DNA of 64,000 nt from positions 1-64,000 of the forward strand of contig CALABS010000018.1 of NCBI GenBank assembly GCA_937887565.1, written 5' to 3'. Origin of the DNA: an uncultured Rhodospirillaceae bacterium (GTDB lineage Bacteria > Pseudomonadota > Alphaproteobacteria > Rhodospirillales > Magnetospirillaceae). Under the pieces are notes generated by a model, which was not told the DNA's origin, did no database searches, and worked only from the letters and a program-made list of their open reading frames with translations. Within the stretch, counting starts at the first letter, position 1. The number at the start of each line of letters is the position of its first letter. Both the position numbers and the translations under genes were made by a program. Positions 17,882-26,781 of the stretch are shown here, piece by piece.

Positions 17882-18529
17882 GTGCGCATCGAGTTCATTT
17901 TCGACACCGTCTGCCCCTGGTGCTACGTGGGCAAGCGCCGCTTCCTGCGTGCCGTGGCCCAGCGCCCCGGCGCGCGGGTGGACGTGCGCTGGCGCCCGTT
18001 CCTTCTCAACCCGGACATTCCGCTGGACGGGCTGGACCGCGCCACCTATCTGGACCGCAAGTTCGGCGGCCCGTCGCGCATCAACCGCATCCACGGCGCG
18101 GTGGCGGCGGCCGGCCGCGAGGAAGGCATCGATTTCGCCTTCGACCGCATCAGCCGCACCCCCAACACCCTGCATTCCCACCGCCTCATCCGATTCGCGA
18201 CCCAGCTCGGGCACGAGGCCGACGTGGTCGAGGCGGTCTACCACGCCTATTTCTGCGAGGGCCGCGACATCGGCGCGATCGACGAGTTGGTGGACATCGG
18301 CATCGCTTGTGGGCTGCCAGAGGCGCCGCTCCGGACCTATCTTGTCAGCGATGCGGACATCGCCACGGTGATGAACGACAACGCCCGCGCCCACCGCATG
18401 GGCGTCAACGGCGTTCCCTGCCTGATCCTGGACGGCGTCTACGCCCTGGCCGGCGCCCAGGAGCCCGACATCCTGCTCAGGCTGATCGACATCGCCCGCG
18501 AGGGCGAGGCGGAAGCGGCGCTGAGCTGA
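17882..18529 (+). CDS. DsbA-family (FrnE-like) thiol oxidoreductase
   Basis: 215 residues from a GTG start preceded by GGGGACAGG. No signal peptide, so cytoplasmic. The thioredoxin-fold active site is CPWC at residues 11-14, and the helical insert and the cis-Pro loop NGVPCLIL match the FrnE / 2-hydroxychromene-2-carboxylate-isomerase-like branch of DsbA proteins. It probably carries out thiol-disulfide exchange or isomerisation on a small or protein substrate. Only 17 nt follow the upstream PleD-like gene, so the two may be one transcript. Convergent with mfd. Confidence 0.88.
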   Translation: MRIEFIFDTVCPWCYVGKRRFLRAVAQRPGARVDVRWRPFLLNPDIPLDGLDRATYLDRKFGGPSRINRIHGAVAAAGREEGIDFAFDRISRTPNTLHSHRLIRFATQLGHEADVVEAVYHAYFCEGRDIGAIDELVDIGIACGLPEAPLRTYLVSDADIATVMNDNARAHRMGVNGVPCLILDGVYALAGAQEPDILLRLIDIAREGEAEAALS

Positions 18530-18534
18530 CCCCC

Positions 18535-21500
18535 CTACTCGGCCGCGATCTCGGCCAACTTGCCGACCAGGTTTTGGACCAGGCGCACCCGCTGGCGGGG
18601 ATCGTCCCAGTCACGCATGAACACCACCTTGTGGTCGGGGCGCAACCTGGCGCCGCCGACCTGCTGGCCGATATAGCGGACGAGCCCGGCAGGATTGGCG
18701 AAGCTGTTGTTGCGGAAGGTGATGACGGCGCCCTTGGGGCCGGCGTCGACCTTCTCGATGCCTGCCTGCCTGGACAAGGCCTTGATGGCGACCACCTCCA
18801 GCAGGTTCTCCACCTCGGGCGGCAGCTTGCCGAAACGGTCCACCAACTCGGCGGCCAGCGCGTCGATCTCGGCGCGGTCGGCCAGCGTGGCGATGCGGCG
18901 GTAAAGTCCCAGGCGCACGGACAGGTCCTTGACGTAGTCCTCGGGAATGAGGACCGGCATGCCGACGGTGATCTGCGGCGACCATTCCTCGCGCGCCGCC
19001 TCGCCCTCGCCGCCGCGAGCCGCCGCCACCGCTTCCTCCAGCAGCTGCTGGTACAATTCGATGCCGACCTCGCGGATGTGGCCCGACTGCTCCTCGCCCA
19101 GCAGGTTGCCGGCGCCCCGGATGTCGAGGTCGTGGCTGGCCAATTGGAAGCCGGCGCCCAGGGTGTCCAGGGCCTGCATGACCTGAAGCCGCTTCTCGGC
19201 GCCGGCCGACAGCACGCGGTCGGTGGGCAGGGTCAGATAGGCGTAGCCGCGCACCTTGCCGCGCCCGACCCGGCCCCGGAGCTGGTACAGCTGGCCCAGG
19301 CCGAACATATCGGCCCGGTGGATGATCAGGGTGTTGACGCTGGGCATGTCGATGCCGGATTCGATGATATTGGTCGACAAAAGCACGTCGTACTGCTTGT
19401 CGCCGAAGGCGGTCATCACCCCCTCCAGCTCGGTCGGGGTCAGCCGGCCGTGGGCGACGGCGGTCTTGACCTCGGGCACCAGCTTGGCGATGCGGTCGGC
19501 GACGCGGTCGATATCGGCCAGGCGCGGGCAGACGTAGAACACCTGGCCGCCGCGATAGCGTTCGCGCAGGATGGCCTCGCGCACCACCACCGGGTCGAAG
19601 GGCAGCACGAAGGTCCGCACCGCCAGGCGGTCCACCGGCGGGGTGGCGATGACGCTCATCTCCTTGACCCCGGTCAGCGCCATCTGGAGCGTGCGCGGGA
19701 TGGGGGTGGCGGTCAGCGTCAGCACGTGGACGTCGGCCTTGAGCGCCTTCAGGCGCTCCTTGTGGGCGACACCGAAATGCTGTTCCTCGTCGATGATGAG
19801 CAGCCCCAGGCGCTTGAAGGCGATCCCCTTGGCCAGCAGCGCGTGGGTGCCGACGACGATGTCGACCGAGCCGTCGGCGATGCCCGCCTTGACCTCGCCG
19901 GCCCGCTTGGCGGTGACCAGCCGCGACAATTGCTCGACGTTGAGCGGCAGCCCCTTGAAGCGCTCGGCGAAGGTCCGGTGGTGCTGGCGGGCCAGCAGCG
20001 TGGTGGGAACCACGATCGCCACCTGCATGCCGGCCATGGCGGCGATGAAGGCGGCGCGCATGGCGACCTCGGTCTTGCCGAAGCCGACGTCACCGCAAAC
20101 CAGCCGGTCCATGGGACGCCCCGAGGACAGGTCGGCCAGCGCGTCATCGATGGCACGAAGCTGGTCGTCGGTCTCGGCATAGGGAAAGCGGGCGCAAAAC
20201 TCGTCCCACAGCCCCTCGGGCGGCGCCAGCGCCTCGGCCGTCCTGAGCTGCCTCTGGGCGGCGATGGCGATCAGGTGCTCGGCGATGTCGCGGATGCGTT
20301 TCTTGAGCTTGGCCTTGCGCGACTGCCAGGCGGCGCCGCCCAGCTTGTCCAACTGGACGCCGGCCTGGTCCGAGCCGAAGCGGGTGAGCACGTCCAGGTT
20401 CTCGACCGGCACGAAAAGCTTGTCGCCGCCGTCATAGACCACTCGCAGGCAGTCATGGGGGGCGCCGCCCACCTGGATGGTCTCCAGCCCGTCATAGCGG
20501 CCGATGCCGTGCTCCACATGCACCACCAGGTCGCCCTCGGACAGCGCCGAGGCTTCGGCGATGAACTGCGACCCGCGCTTCTTCTTGCGCGCCGGCCGGG
20601 CCAGACGGTCGCCCAATAGATCCTGCTCGGTGACCACGGCCAGATCGGGCATGGCGAAGCCGTGATCGAGACCCAGCACCACCATGGGCACCTTGGCCTT
20701 GGGCAGCGCCATGGCCTCGGCCCAGCTGTCCACCGGCTCTGCCTTGACGCCGTGATCGGTCAGCAAATGTGTCAGGCGATCGCGCGACCCGGCGGTCCAG
20801 GCCGCCAGCACCACCCGCCGCGTTGTCGTTTCGATCTCGACATGGTTCCGGAAGGCGTCATAGAGGTTGGCGCCCTGCAGCGTACGGATATCGGCGAAGT
20901 CGCGGCCGGGCCGGCCGCCGATGTCAACCATGCGGTTGACGCCCTCGGGGGCCACGAACGGCGACAGTTGGAAGGTGGTGCGCACCGCCAGCAGCCGGCT
21001 CCATTCCTCGGGCTCCAGATACAGCCTGGGTGGCGGCAGCGGGTGGTAGACCATGCCCGACTCGGCCAGCCCCGATCCGGTGATGGTGCGCCGGGCCTCG
21101 TAGTATTCCAGCACCAGCGCCCGCCGTGCCTCCGCCGCCTCGTCAACCTGGGCGTCAACCACGAACGCCGCCTCGGGCAGGAAGGCGGACAACGTGTCGA
21201 GGCCATCGTGGAACAGCGGCAGCCAATGCTCCATGCCGGTGAATTTGACCCCCTGCGAGATGGCCTCGTACAGCGGGTCCGGGCCCTGCACCACGCCGAA
21301 CATCTCGCGATAGCCCGAACGGAAGCGGGCGATGGAGGCGTCGTCCAGCGTCACCTCGCTGACCGGCTTGAGGGCGAACGAGTCCAGCTTGCCGGTGGTG
21401 CGCTGGCTCATGGGGTCGAAGCTGCGGATGCTGTCGACCTCGTCGCCGAAGAAGTCCAGGCGCACCGGCTCGGGCAATCCCGGCGGGAACAGGTCGACGA

Positions 21501-22008
21501 TGCCGCCCCGGACCGCGTATTCGCCCGGCTCCATCACCGTGTCGGCGCGGACATAACCGTTGCGGTTCAGGAACGATACCAGCGTGCCGCTGTCCACCCG
21601 CCCCCCGACCCGGGCGGCGAAACTGGCCTTGGCCAGCGTTTCGCGCGGCGGCACCCGCTGCATCAGCGCCGCCACCGTGGTCAGCACGATCCGTGGCGAC
21701 GGCGCCGGTCCCTGGGCCAGTTCGGCGAGGGTGTCGATGCGCCGCGCCACGATCTCGACATTGGGCGAGACGCGGTCGTAGGGGACGCAGTCCCAGGACG
21801 GAAATTCCAGCACCGGCACGTCGGGCGCGACCAAGGCCAGCGCCTCGGCCATGCGCGCCATGCGGCCGTCGTCGCGCGCCACGTGCAGCACGTCCCCCGC
21901 CCCGCCGGTCCGGGCCAGGGTGGCGATGACCAGCGCGTCGACGCCCTCCGGGGCCCCGGCGACGGTGACGCGGCCGGGCGTACCAAGGAATTCCTCGAGC
22001 CTTTTCAA
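18535..22008 (-). CDS. mfd: Transcription-repair coupling factor Mfd
   Basis: 1157 residues, normal for Mfd. The N-terminal UvrB-like region contains the typical WDCVPYDRVSPN segment, followed by the RNA-polymerase-interacting domain (EGDLVVHVEHGIGRYDGL), then the RecG-like translocase with Walker A GDVGFGKTEVAMRAAF, the DEEQ box (LLIIDEEQHFG) and motif VI, then the TRCF C-terminal domain. It removes RNA polymerase stalled at lesions and recruits UvrA. The start appears to be TTG at 22008, overlapping the TGA of sdhE (TTGA), so translation is probably coupled. uvrA lies in the same window but far away. Confidence 0.96.
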   Translation of the reverse strand: MKRLEEFLGTPGRVTVAGAPEGVDALVIATLARTGGAGDVLHVARDDGRMARMAEALALVAPDVPVLEFPSWDCVPYDRVSPNVEIVARRIDTLAELAQGPAPSPRIVLTTVAALMQRVPPRETLAKASFAARVGGRVDSGTLVSFLNRNGYVRADTVMEPGEYAVRGGIVDLFPPGLPEPVRLDFFGDEVDSIRSFDPMSQRTTGKLDSFALKPVSEVTLDDASIARFRSGYREMFGVVQGPDPLYEAISQGVKFTGMEHWLPLFHDGLDTLSAFLPEAAFVVDAQVDEAAEARRALVLEYYEARRTITGSGLAESGMVYHPLPPPRLYLEPEEWSRLLAVRTTFQLSPFVAPEGVNRMVDIGGRPGRDFADIRTLQGANLYDAFRNHVEIETTTRRVVLAAWTAGSRDRLTHLLTDHGVKAEPVDSWAEAMALPKAKVPMVVLGLDHGFAMPDLAVVTEQDLLGDRLARPARKKKRGSQFIAEASALSEGDLVVHVEHGIGRYDGLETIQVGGAPHDCLRVVYDGGDKLFVPVENLDVLTRFGSDQAGVQLDKLGGAAWQSRKAKLKKRIRDIAEHLIAIAAQRQLRTAEALAPPEGLWDEFCARFPYAETDDQLRAIDDALADLSSGRPMDRLVCGDVGFGKTEVAMRAAFIAAMAGMQVAIVVPTTLLARQHHRTFAERFKGLPLNVEQLSRLVTAKRAGEVKAGIADGSVDIVVGTHALLAKGIAFKRLGLLIIDEEQHFGVAHKERLKALKADVHVLTLTATPIPRTLQMALTGVKEMSVIATPPVDRLAVRTFVLPFDPVVVREAILRERYRGGQVFYVCPRLADIDRVADRIAKLVPEVKTAVAHGRLTPTELEGVMTAFGDKQYDVLLSTNIIESGIDMPSVNTLIIHRADMFGLGQLYQLRGRVGRGKVRGYAYLTLPTDRVLSAGAEKRLQVMQALDTLGAGFQLASHDLDIRGAGNLLGEEQSGHIREVGIELYQQLLEEAVAAARGGEGEAAREEWSPQITVGMPVLIPEDYVKDLSVRLGLYRRIATLADRAEIDALAAELVDRFGKLPPEVENLLEVVAIKALSRQAGIEKVDAGPKGAVITFRNNSFANPAGLVRYIGQQVGGARLRPDHKVVFMRDWDDPRQRVRLVQNLVGKLAEIAAE

Positions 22009-22268
22009 ATCGGTGCGGCTTCTTTCTGAACGAACGCCCGGATCATCGCCATGACGTCGTGGTCCAGCCGGGAAGGCGCGGGCTCCTTGCCGGTGACCCA
22101 GTTGAACAGGTCGTTGTCGGTCTCGGCCAGCAGCGCCTCGTAGCGATCCAGCTGGTCGGCCGACAGGGTGGAAAGGTAACGCTCGGCGAAGCCGCCGAAC
22201 AGGATGTCGTTCTCGTTCGACCCCATGTGGCGCGAGCGGAACAGAAGGCGTTTCAGTCGTGCGTCCAT
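22005..22268 (-). CDS. sdhE: FAD assembly factor SdhE
   Basis: 87 residues, small acidic helical protein. The RSRHMGSNENDILFGGFAE region carries the conserved arginine-rich start and the RG-like motif replaced here by MGSNE, as is usual in alphaproteobacteria; LLAETDNDLFNWVTG is diagnostic for the SdhE/CptB/DUF339 family. It helps flavinylate succinate dehydrogenase. It overlaps the mfd start by 4 nt and is divergent from recG (48 nt between), an arrangement frequent in alphaproteobacteria. Confidence 0.93.
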   Translation of the reverse strand: MDARLKRLLFRSRHMGSNENDILFGGFAERYLSTLSADQLDRYEALLAETDNDLFNWVTGKEPAPSRLDHDVMAMIRAFVQKEAAPI

Positions 22269-22316
22269 CGCGCGTATATAGAACGTCGGCGCGATCCTGT
22301 CAGCCACCAACGAGTC

Positions 22317-24398
22317 ATGCGTCCCTCCTGCCTCAATCCCCTGTTCGCTCCCGTGACCGCCCTTCCCGGGGTTGGTCCGCGCATGGCGCCGCTTTACGAG
22401 CGGCTGGCCGGGCCCAAGGTGCTGGATCTGGTTTGGCACCTCCCCACCGGCGTTGTCGACCGCCGCGCCTGCCCCAGGATCGCCGACGCGCCGCCGGGCA
22501 AGGTGGCGACGCTGGAGGTCATGGTCGACGCCCATCTGCCCTCGGGCAGCCCCAGGCGTCCCTACCGCGTGCGCTGCTCGGACGGGACCGGATTCCTTCA
22601 CCTGGTGTTCTTCCACGCCCGCGAGGACTGGCTTCGCCGCATGCTGCCGGAGGGTGAAATCCGGGTGGTCAGCGGAGTGGTCGAGCATTTCAACAACGAA
22701 ATCCAGATCACCCACCCAGACCACGTGGTGCCGGTGGCCGAGAAGGCGTCGGTGATGACGGTGGAGCCGGTCTATCCGCTGACCGGCGGGCTGACCGCCA
22801 AGCCGCTGGCCCGCGGCATCCGCGCCGCCCTCGACCGGCTGCCGCCCCTGCCCGAGTGGCAGGACGAGGCCTGGCTGCGGCGCCAGGGCTGGCCGAGCTT
22901 CCGCGACGCCCTCGAGGCCCTGCACCGCCCAGAGGACGACCGCGCCGTGACCGAGGACTCTCCGGCCCGCCGCCGGCTGGCCTATGACGAATTGCTGTCC
23001 AACCAACTGGCCCTGTCCATGGTCCGCGCCCACATGCGCACGCTCACCGGGCGCCCCATCCGGGGCGACGGCCGGCTGCGGGCGCGGGTGACCGCCGCCC
23101 TTCCCTTCACCCTGACCGGCGCCCAGACCCGCTCGCTGTCCGAAATCGACGCCGACATGGCCGAACCGATCCGCATGCTGCGCCTGCTTCAGGGCGATGT
23201 CGGCAGCGGCAAGACGGTGGTGGCCCTGCTGGCCATGCTGAGCGCCGTCGAGGCCGGCGCCCAGGCGGCCTTGATGGCTCCCACCGAAATCCTGGCCCGC
23301 CAGCACCTGGCGACCATCGAACCGCTGGCCGCCGTCGCCGGGGTGCGGGTGGCGCTGCTCACGGGGCGTGACAAGGGCAAGCCGCGCGAGCGCATCCTGG
23401 CGGAGCTCGCCGATGGTGCCATCGACGTCCTGATCGGCACCCACGCCCTGTTCCAGGACGACGTCGCCTTCCGCGACCTCGCCTTGGCGGTGATCGACGA
23501 GCAGCACCGCTTCGGCGTCCATCAGCGGCTGGACCTGGCCTCCAAGGGCCGGGCGGTGGATGTGCTGGTGATGACCGCCACCCCCATCCCGCGCACCCTC
23601 CTGCTGACCTCCTATGGCGACATGGACGTGTCGCGGCTGGACGAGAAACCGCCCGGCCGTCAACCGGTTGACACCCGGGTGCTGCCGCTGGCCCGCATGG
23701 ACGACGTCATCGGCGCGGTCGGGCGGGCGATCACCGGCGGCGCCCGGGTTTACTGGGTCTGTCCACTGGTCGAGGAGTCCGAGAAGACCGACCTTGCCGC
23801 CGCCGAGGACCGCCACCGGCACCTTGCCCAGTTGTTCGGCGACCGGGTGGGGCTGGTGCACGGGCGCATGAAGGGACCGGACAAGGACAAGGTGATGGCC
23901 CGCTTCGCCGAGGGCACGGTGGACATCCTTGTCGCCACCACGGTCATCGAGGTCGGCGTCAACGTGCCCGAGGCGACGGTGATGGTCATCGAGCACGCCG
24001 AGCGCTTCGGCCTCGCCCAGTTGCATCAGCTGCGCGGCCGAGTCGGGCGCGGGACCGGCTCGTCCACCTGCCTGCTGCTTTATGGCGCGCCGCTGTCCGA
24101 GGCGTCGAAGGCGCGCCTCGAGGTGATGCGGGCGACCGAGGACGGATTCGTCATCGCCGAGGAGGATCTGCGGCTCAGGGGCGGCGGCGAGGTGCTCGGC
24201 ACCCGCCAGAGCGGCCTTCCCGAGTTCCGTCTCGCCGACCTCGCCATCCACGGCGAACTGCTGGCCGCCGCCCGCGACGATTCGCGGCTGGTCCTCGAAC
24301 GCGACCCAGGCCTGACCAGCCCGCGAGGCGAGGCCCTGAGAACGCTCCTCTACCTCTTCGAGCGCGACGCGGCGGTCAGGACGCTGCGCTCGGGCTGA
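22317..24398 (+). CDS. recG: ATP-dependent DNA helicase RecG
   Basis: 693 residues, normal length. The wedge/OB domain is at the N-terminus (SDGTGFLHLVFFHAREDWL), then the helicase core with Walker A LLQGDVGSGKTVVALLAM, DEQH box (AVIDEQHRFGVHQRL), motif III MTATPIPRTLLLT, and motifs V-VI with VGVNVPEATVMVIEHAERFG and QLRGRVGRG. It remodels stalled replication forks and Holliday junctions. ATG at 22317 was chosen: upstream codons in the frame are antisense to sdhE. The 3' end overlaps the convergent DUF502 gene by 23 nt. Confidence 0.96.
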   Translation: MRPSCLNPLFAPVTALPGVGPRMAPLYERLAGPKVLDLVWHLPTGVVDRRACPRIADAPPGKVATLEVMVDAHLPSGSPRRPYRVRCSDGTGFLHLVFFHAREDWLRRMLPEGEIRVVSGVVEHFNNEIQITHPDHVVPVAEKASVMTVEPVYPLTGGLTAKPLARGIRAALDRLPPLPEWQDEAWLRRQGWPSFRDALEALHRPEDDRAVTEDSPARRRLAYDELLSNQLALSMVRAHMRTLTGRPIRGDGRLRARVTAALPFTLTGAQTRSLSEIDADMAEPIRMLRLLQGDVGSGKTVVALLAMLSAVEAGAQAALMAPTEILARQHLATIEPLAAVAGVRVALLTGRDKGKPRERILAELADGAIDVLIGTHALFQDDVAFRDLALAVIDEQHRFGVHQRLDLASKGRAVDVLVMTATPIPRTLLLTSYGDMDVSRLDEKPPGRQPVDTRVLPLARMDDVIGAVGRAITGGARVYWVCPLVEESEKTDLAAAEDRHRHLAQLFGDRVGLVHGRMKGPDKDKVMARFAEGTVDILVATTVIEVGVNVPEATVMVIEHAERFGLAQLHQLRGRVGRGTGSSTCLLLYGAPLSEASKARLEVMRATEDGFVIAEEDLRLRGGGEVLGTRQSGLPEFRLADLAIHGELLAAARDDSRLVLERDPGLTSPRGEALRTLLYLFERDAAVRTLRSG

Positions 24399-25083
24399 CC
24401 TTCTCCGCCGCCTTGCGCCCCCGTCCCGGCGGCGTCACCAGCCCCGTCGACACCACCATCTTGATGCCGTCCTCGACGCTCATGTCGAGCACGATGACGT
24501 CGGATCGCGGGACGAACAGAAGGAATCCGGAGGTGGGATTGGGCGTGGTCGGGATGAACACGTTGACCATTCCATTCCCGAAATGATCACGCAATTCGCC
24601 CTGGGTGTTGCCGGCGATGAACCCCAGGGCCCACATCCCCTTGCGCGGATACTCCACCACCACGACCTCGCGGAAGGCGCTGGCCTTCTGGGCCAGGACG
24701 GTTTCGAAGATCTGCTTCACCGCCGAATAGATGCTGCGGATGACCGGCATGCGCTCCAGGACGGCGTCCTGCAGCTTCACGAACATGCGGCCGGCGAAAC
24801 CGGCGGTCAGCATGCCGATGAGCGTCAGCCCAAGGATGACGGCGATCAGGCCGAAGCCGGGAATCCCCCAATTCTGGGGGTTCCAGGCCGGCGGAATCAG
24901 CGGCGACACCTGATTGTCCATGAACTTGATGAACTGCCAGGCGATGTAGAAGGTGATCGACACCGGCGCCGTGATCAGGATTCCGGCGAAGAAATAGGCG
25001 CGCAGCCGCGCACCGAGGCCCATGTGCAGGGATTCGGCGGGCGTGGGCGCGTCACCGGAAGGGTCGGTGGGAGTGGTGTTCAT
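24376..25083 (-). CDS. DUF502 membrane protein
   Basis: 235 residues. Two transmembrane helices (AYFFAGILITAPVSITFYIAWQF and GFGLIAVILGLTLIGMLTAGFAG) flank a short loop, followed by a soluble domain with the family segments IPVIRSIYSAVKQIFETV-like and MVNVFIPTTPNPTSGFLLFVPR. This matches DUF502 integral membrane proteins, common beside recG and mfd in alphaproteobacteria. Biochemical role is unknown. Its 3' end overlaps recG on the opposite strand. Confidence 0.88.
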   Translation of the reverse strand: MNTTPTDPSGDAPTPAESLHMGLGARLRAYFFAGILITAPVSITFYIAWQFIKFMDNQVSPLIPPAWNPQNWGIPGFGLIAVILGLTLIGMLTAGFAGRMFVKLQDAVLERMPVIRSIYSAVKQIFETVLAQKASAFREVVVVEYPRKGMWALGFIAGNTQGELRDHFGNGMVNVFIPTTPNPTSGFLLFVPRSDVIVLDMSVEDGIKMVVSTGLVTPPGRGRKAAEKVSPSAAS

Positions 25084-25240
25084 GGCGATTGGTGCCGTCG
25101 ACTCGGGGCGGTTGGTGCGAGAGGATGGCCGAGCCCGGCCGCTTCCGCAACCGGATTGACCGTCCTACCACTTTCGAACCGCCTTGGGCCTTCCGGCACC
25201 CCCCCCTGACCACGCGCCCGGCCCGTCCCAGATTCCCGTC

Positions 25241-26272
25241 ATGCATGCGCGCCTGGCCGCCATCGCCACCGCTTCGCCATCTCATCTCATCGACCGGTCG
25301 GCGGCCGAAGAGGTGGGACGCCACCTGTTCGGGGCCGACCTCGAACGGCTTGGCCCGGTCCATGCCAACGCCGGCATCGATCGCCGCGCCGCTTGCGTTT
25401 CCGTGGAGTGGCTGACCCGTCCGCACGGATGGGCCGAGCGGTCGCGTCTGTTCGCCGATCATTCCGTCGCCCTCGGCCGCCAGGCCGGCCTTGCCTGTCT
25501 GGACCGGGCGGGCCGGCGATCACGGGAGGTCGATGCCGTGGTCGCCGTCTCCACCACCGGCGTGGCGACGCCGAGCCTGGACGCGCTGCTGATCGAGCCG
25601 CTGGGGCTGCGCCCCGACGTGCTCAGGTTGCCGATATTCGGCCTCGGCTGCGCCGGGGGCGCGCTCGGGCTCGCGCGGGCGGCCGCGCTTGCCAAGGCCA
25701 TGCCCGGTGCCCACGTGCTGCTGGTGGTGGTCGAATTGTGCACCCTCACCTTCCGGCCCGAGGACCGTTCCCCAGCCAATGTCGTCGCCACGGCTCTGTT
25801 CGGGGACGGCGCCGCCGCGGCGCTGCTGTCGACCGATGCGGACGGGCCGGCGATCTCGGCCTGGGGCGAGCATACCTGGCCGGATTCGCTGGACATCATG
25901 GGTTGGCGCATCACCGATGACGGCTTCGGCGTCCTGTTCTCGCGCGACATCCCCTCCCTGGTGGCCCGGGAACTGCGGCCGGTGGCGGAGCGCTGGCTGG
26001 CGGGGCTGGGGCTGGCTCGGCGGGACGTCGGCGCCTGGGCCTGCCATCCCGGCGGCGCCAAGGTGGTGGCGGCGCTGGAGGAGACGCTGGCATTGCCGCC
26101 GGGCAGCCTGGACGTGGAGCGCGCGGTGTTGCGCGACCACGGCAACATGTCGGCGGCCACCCTCCTTTACGTGCTCGAACGCCGGCTGGCCCGGCCCCTG
26201 CCCGCCCGCATGGCGGCGCTGGCGCTGGGTCCGGGGTTCACCGCCGGCTTCGTGATGCTGGAGGCGCCGTGA
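25241..26272 (+). CDS. Type III polyketide synthase (chalcone/alkylpyrone synthase-like)
   Basis: 343 residues, typical length. The thiolase-fold triad is complete: Cys137 in FGLGCAGG, His269 in WACHPGGAK and Asn302 in RDHGNMSAAT. The family condenses acyl-CoA starters with malonyl-CoA to give alkylpyrones or alkylresorcinols. It is followed, with a GTGA overlap, by an ICMT-type methyltransferase; such pairs are known from bacterial systems making methylated phenolic lipids or pyrones. Starter unit and product cannot be read from sequence. ATG at 25241 begins the conserved region; there is no good evidence for the longer frame. Confidence 0.92.
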   Translation: MHARLAAIATASPSHLIDRSAAEEVGRHLFGADLERLGPVHANAGIDRRAACVSVEWLTRPHGWAERSRLFADHSVALGRQAGLACLDRAGRRSREVDAVVAVSTTGVATPSLDALLIEPLGLRPDVLRLPIFGLGCAGGALGLARAAALAKAMPGAHVLLVVVELCTLTFRPEDRSPANVVATALFGDGAAAALLSTDADGPAISAWGEHTWPDSLDIMGWRITDDGFGVLFSRDIPSLVARELRPVAERWLAGLGLARRDVGAWACHPGGAKVVAALEETLALPPGSLDVERAVLRDHGNMSAATLLYVLERRLARPLPARMAALALGPGFTAGFVMLEAP

Positions 26273-26781
26273 CCCTGTTTCACGCCGTCCTCGCCCTGGT
26301 GGCCGCGCAACGGCTGGCCGAACTGGCCCTCGCCCACCGCAACACCCGCCGCCTGACGGCGGAAGGGGCCGTCGAGGCGGGAGGCCGCCACTATCCGCTC
26401 TTCGTCGTCCTGCATGCGGGATGGTTGGCGGCCATCGCCCTTGCCGTCCCCGCCGCCATGCCGCCCGATCCGCTCCTGCTGGGGGCGCTGCTGGCGGTCA
26501 TGGGAATCCGGCTGTGGGTGATGGCGAGCCTGGGACGGTTCTGGACCACCCGCATCCTCACCCTTCCCAAGGCCCCGCTGGTCCGGCGGGGGCCTTACCG
26601 TTGGCTCCGCCACCCCAACTACATGGTGGTCTCGGCCGAGATCGCGCTGCTGCCGCTGGCCTTCGGCGAATGGCGGGTCGCGGTGGCGTTCTCCGCCCTC
26701 AACGGCGCCCTGCTCGCCCACCGGATCGCCGTCGAGGACGCCGTGCTCAGCGTTCGTGGAAGCTCTGCTGCATCTGGGTGA
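26269..26781 (+). CDS. Isoprenylcysteine carboxyl methyltransferase-like protein
   Basis: 170 residues, four to five hydrophobic helices. The C-terminal half has the ICMT/PEMT signature (LVRRGPYRWLRHPNYMVV), which binds S-adenosylmethionine. GTG start overlaps the PKS stop, so it is translationally coupled and probably O-methylates the polyketide product, as in SrsA-SrsB or BpsA-BpsB type operons. The last 35 nt overlap the convergent HlyD gene. Confidence 0.85.
   Translation: MTLFHAVLALVAAQRLAELALAHRNTRRLTAEGAVEAGGRHYPLFVVLHAGWLAAIALAVPAAMPPDPLLLGALLAVMGIRLWVMASLGRFWTTRILTLPKAPLVRRGPYRWLRHPNYMVVSAEIALLPLAFGEWRVAVAFSALNGALLAHRIAVEDAVLSVRGSSAASG

Noticed and set aside
22269..24251. Long minus-strand open frame across recG
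   Set aside because: Only its last 87 codons (22005-22268) are a real gene, sdhE; the rest mirrors recG.
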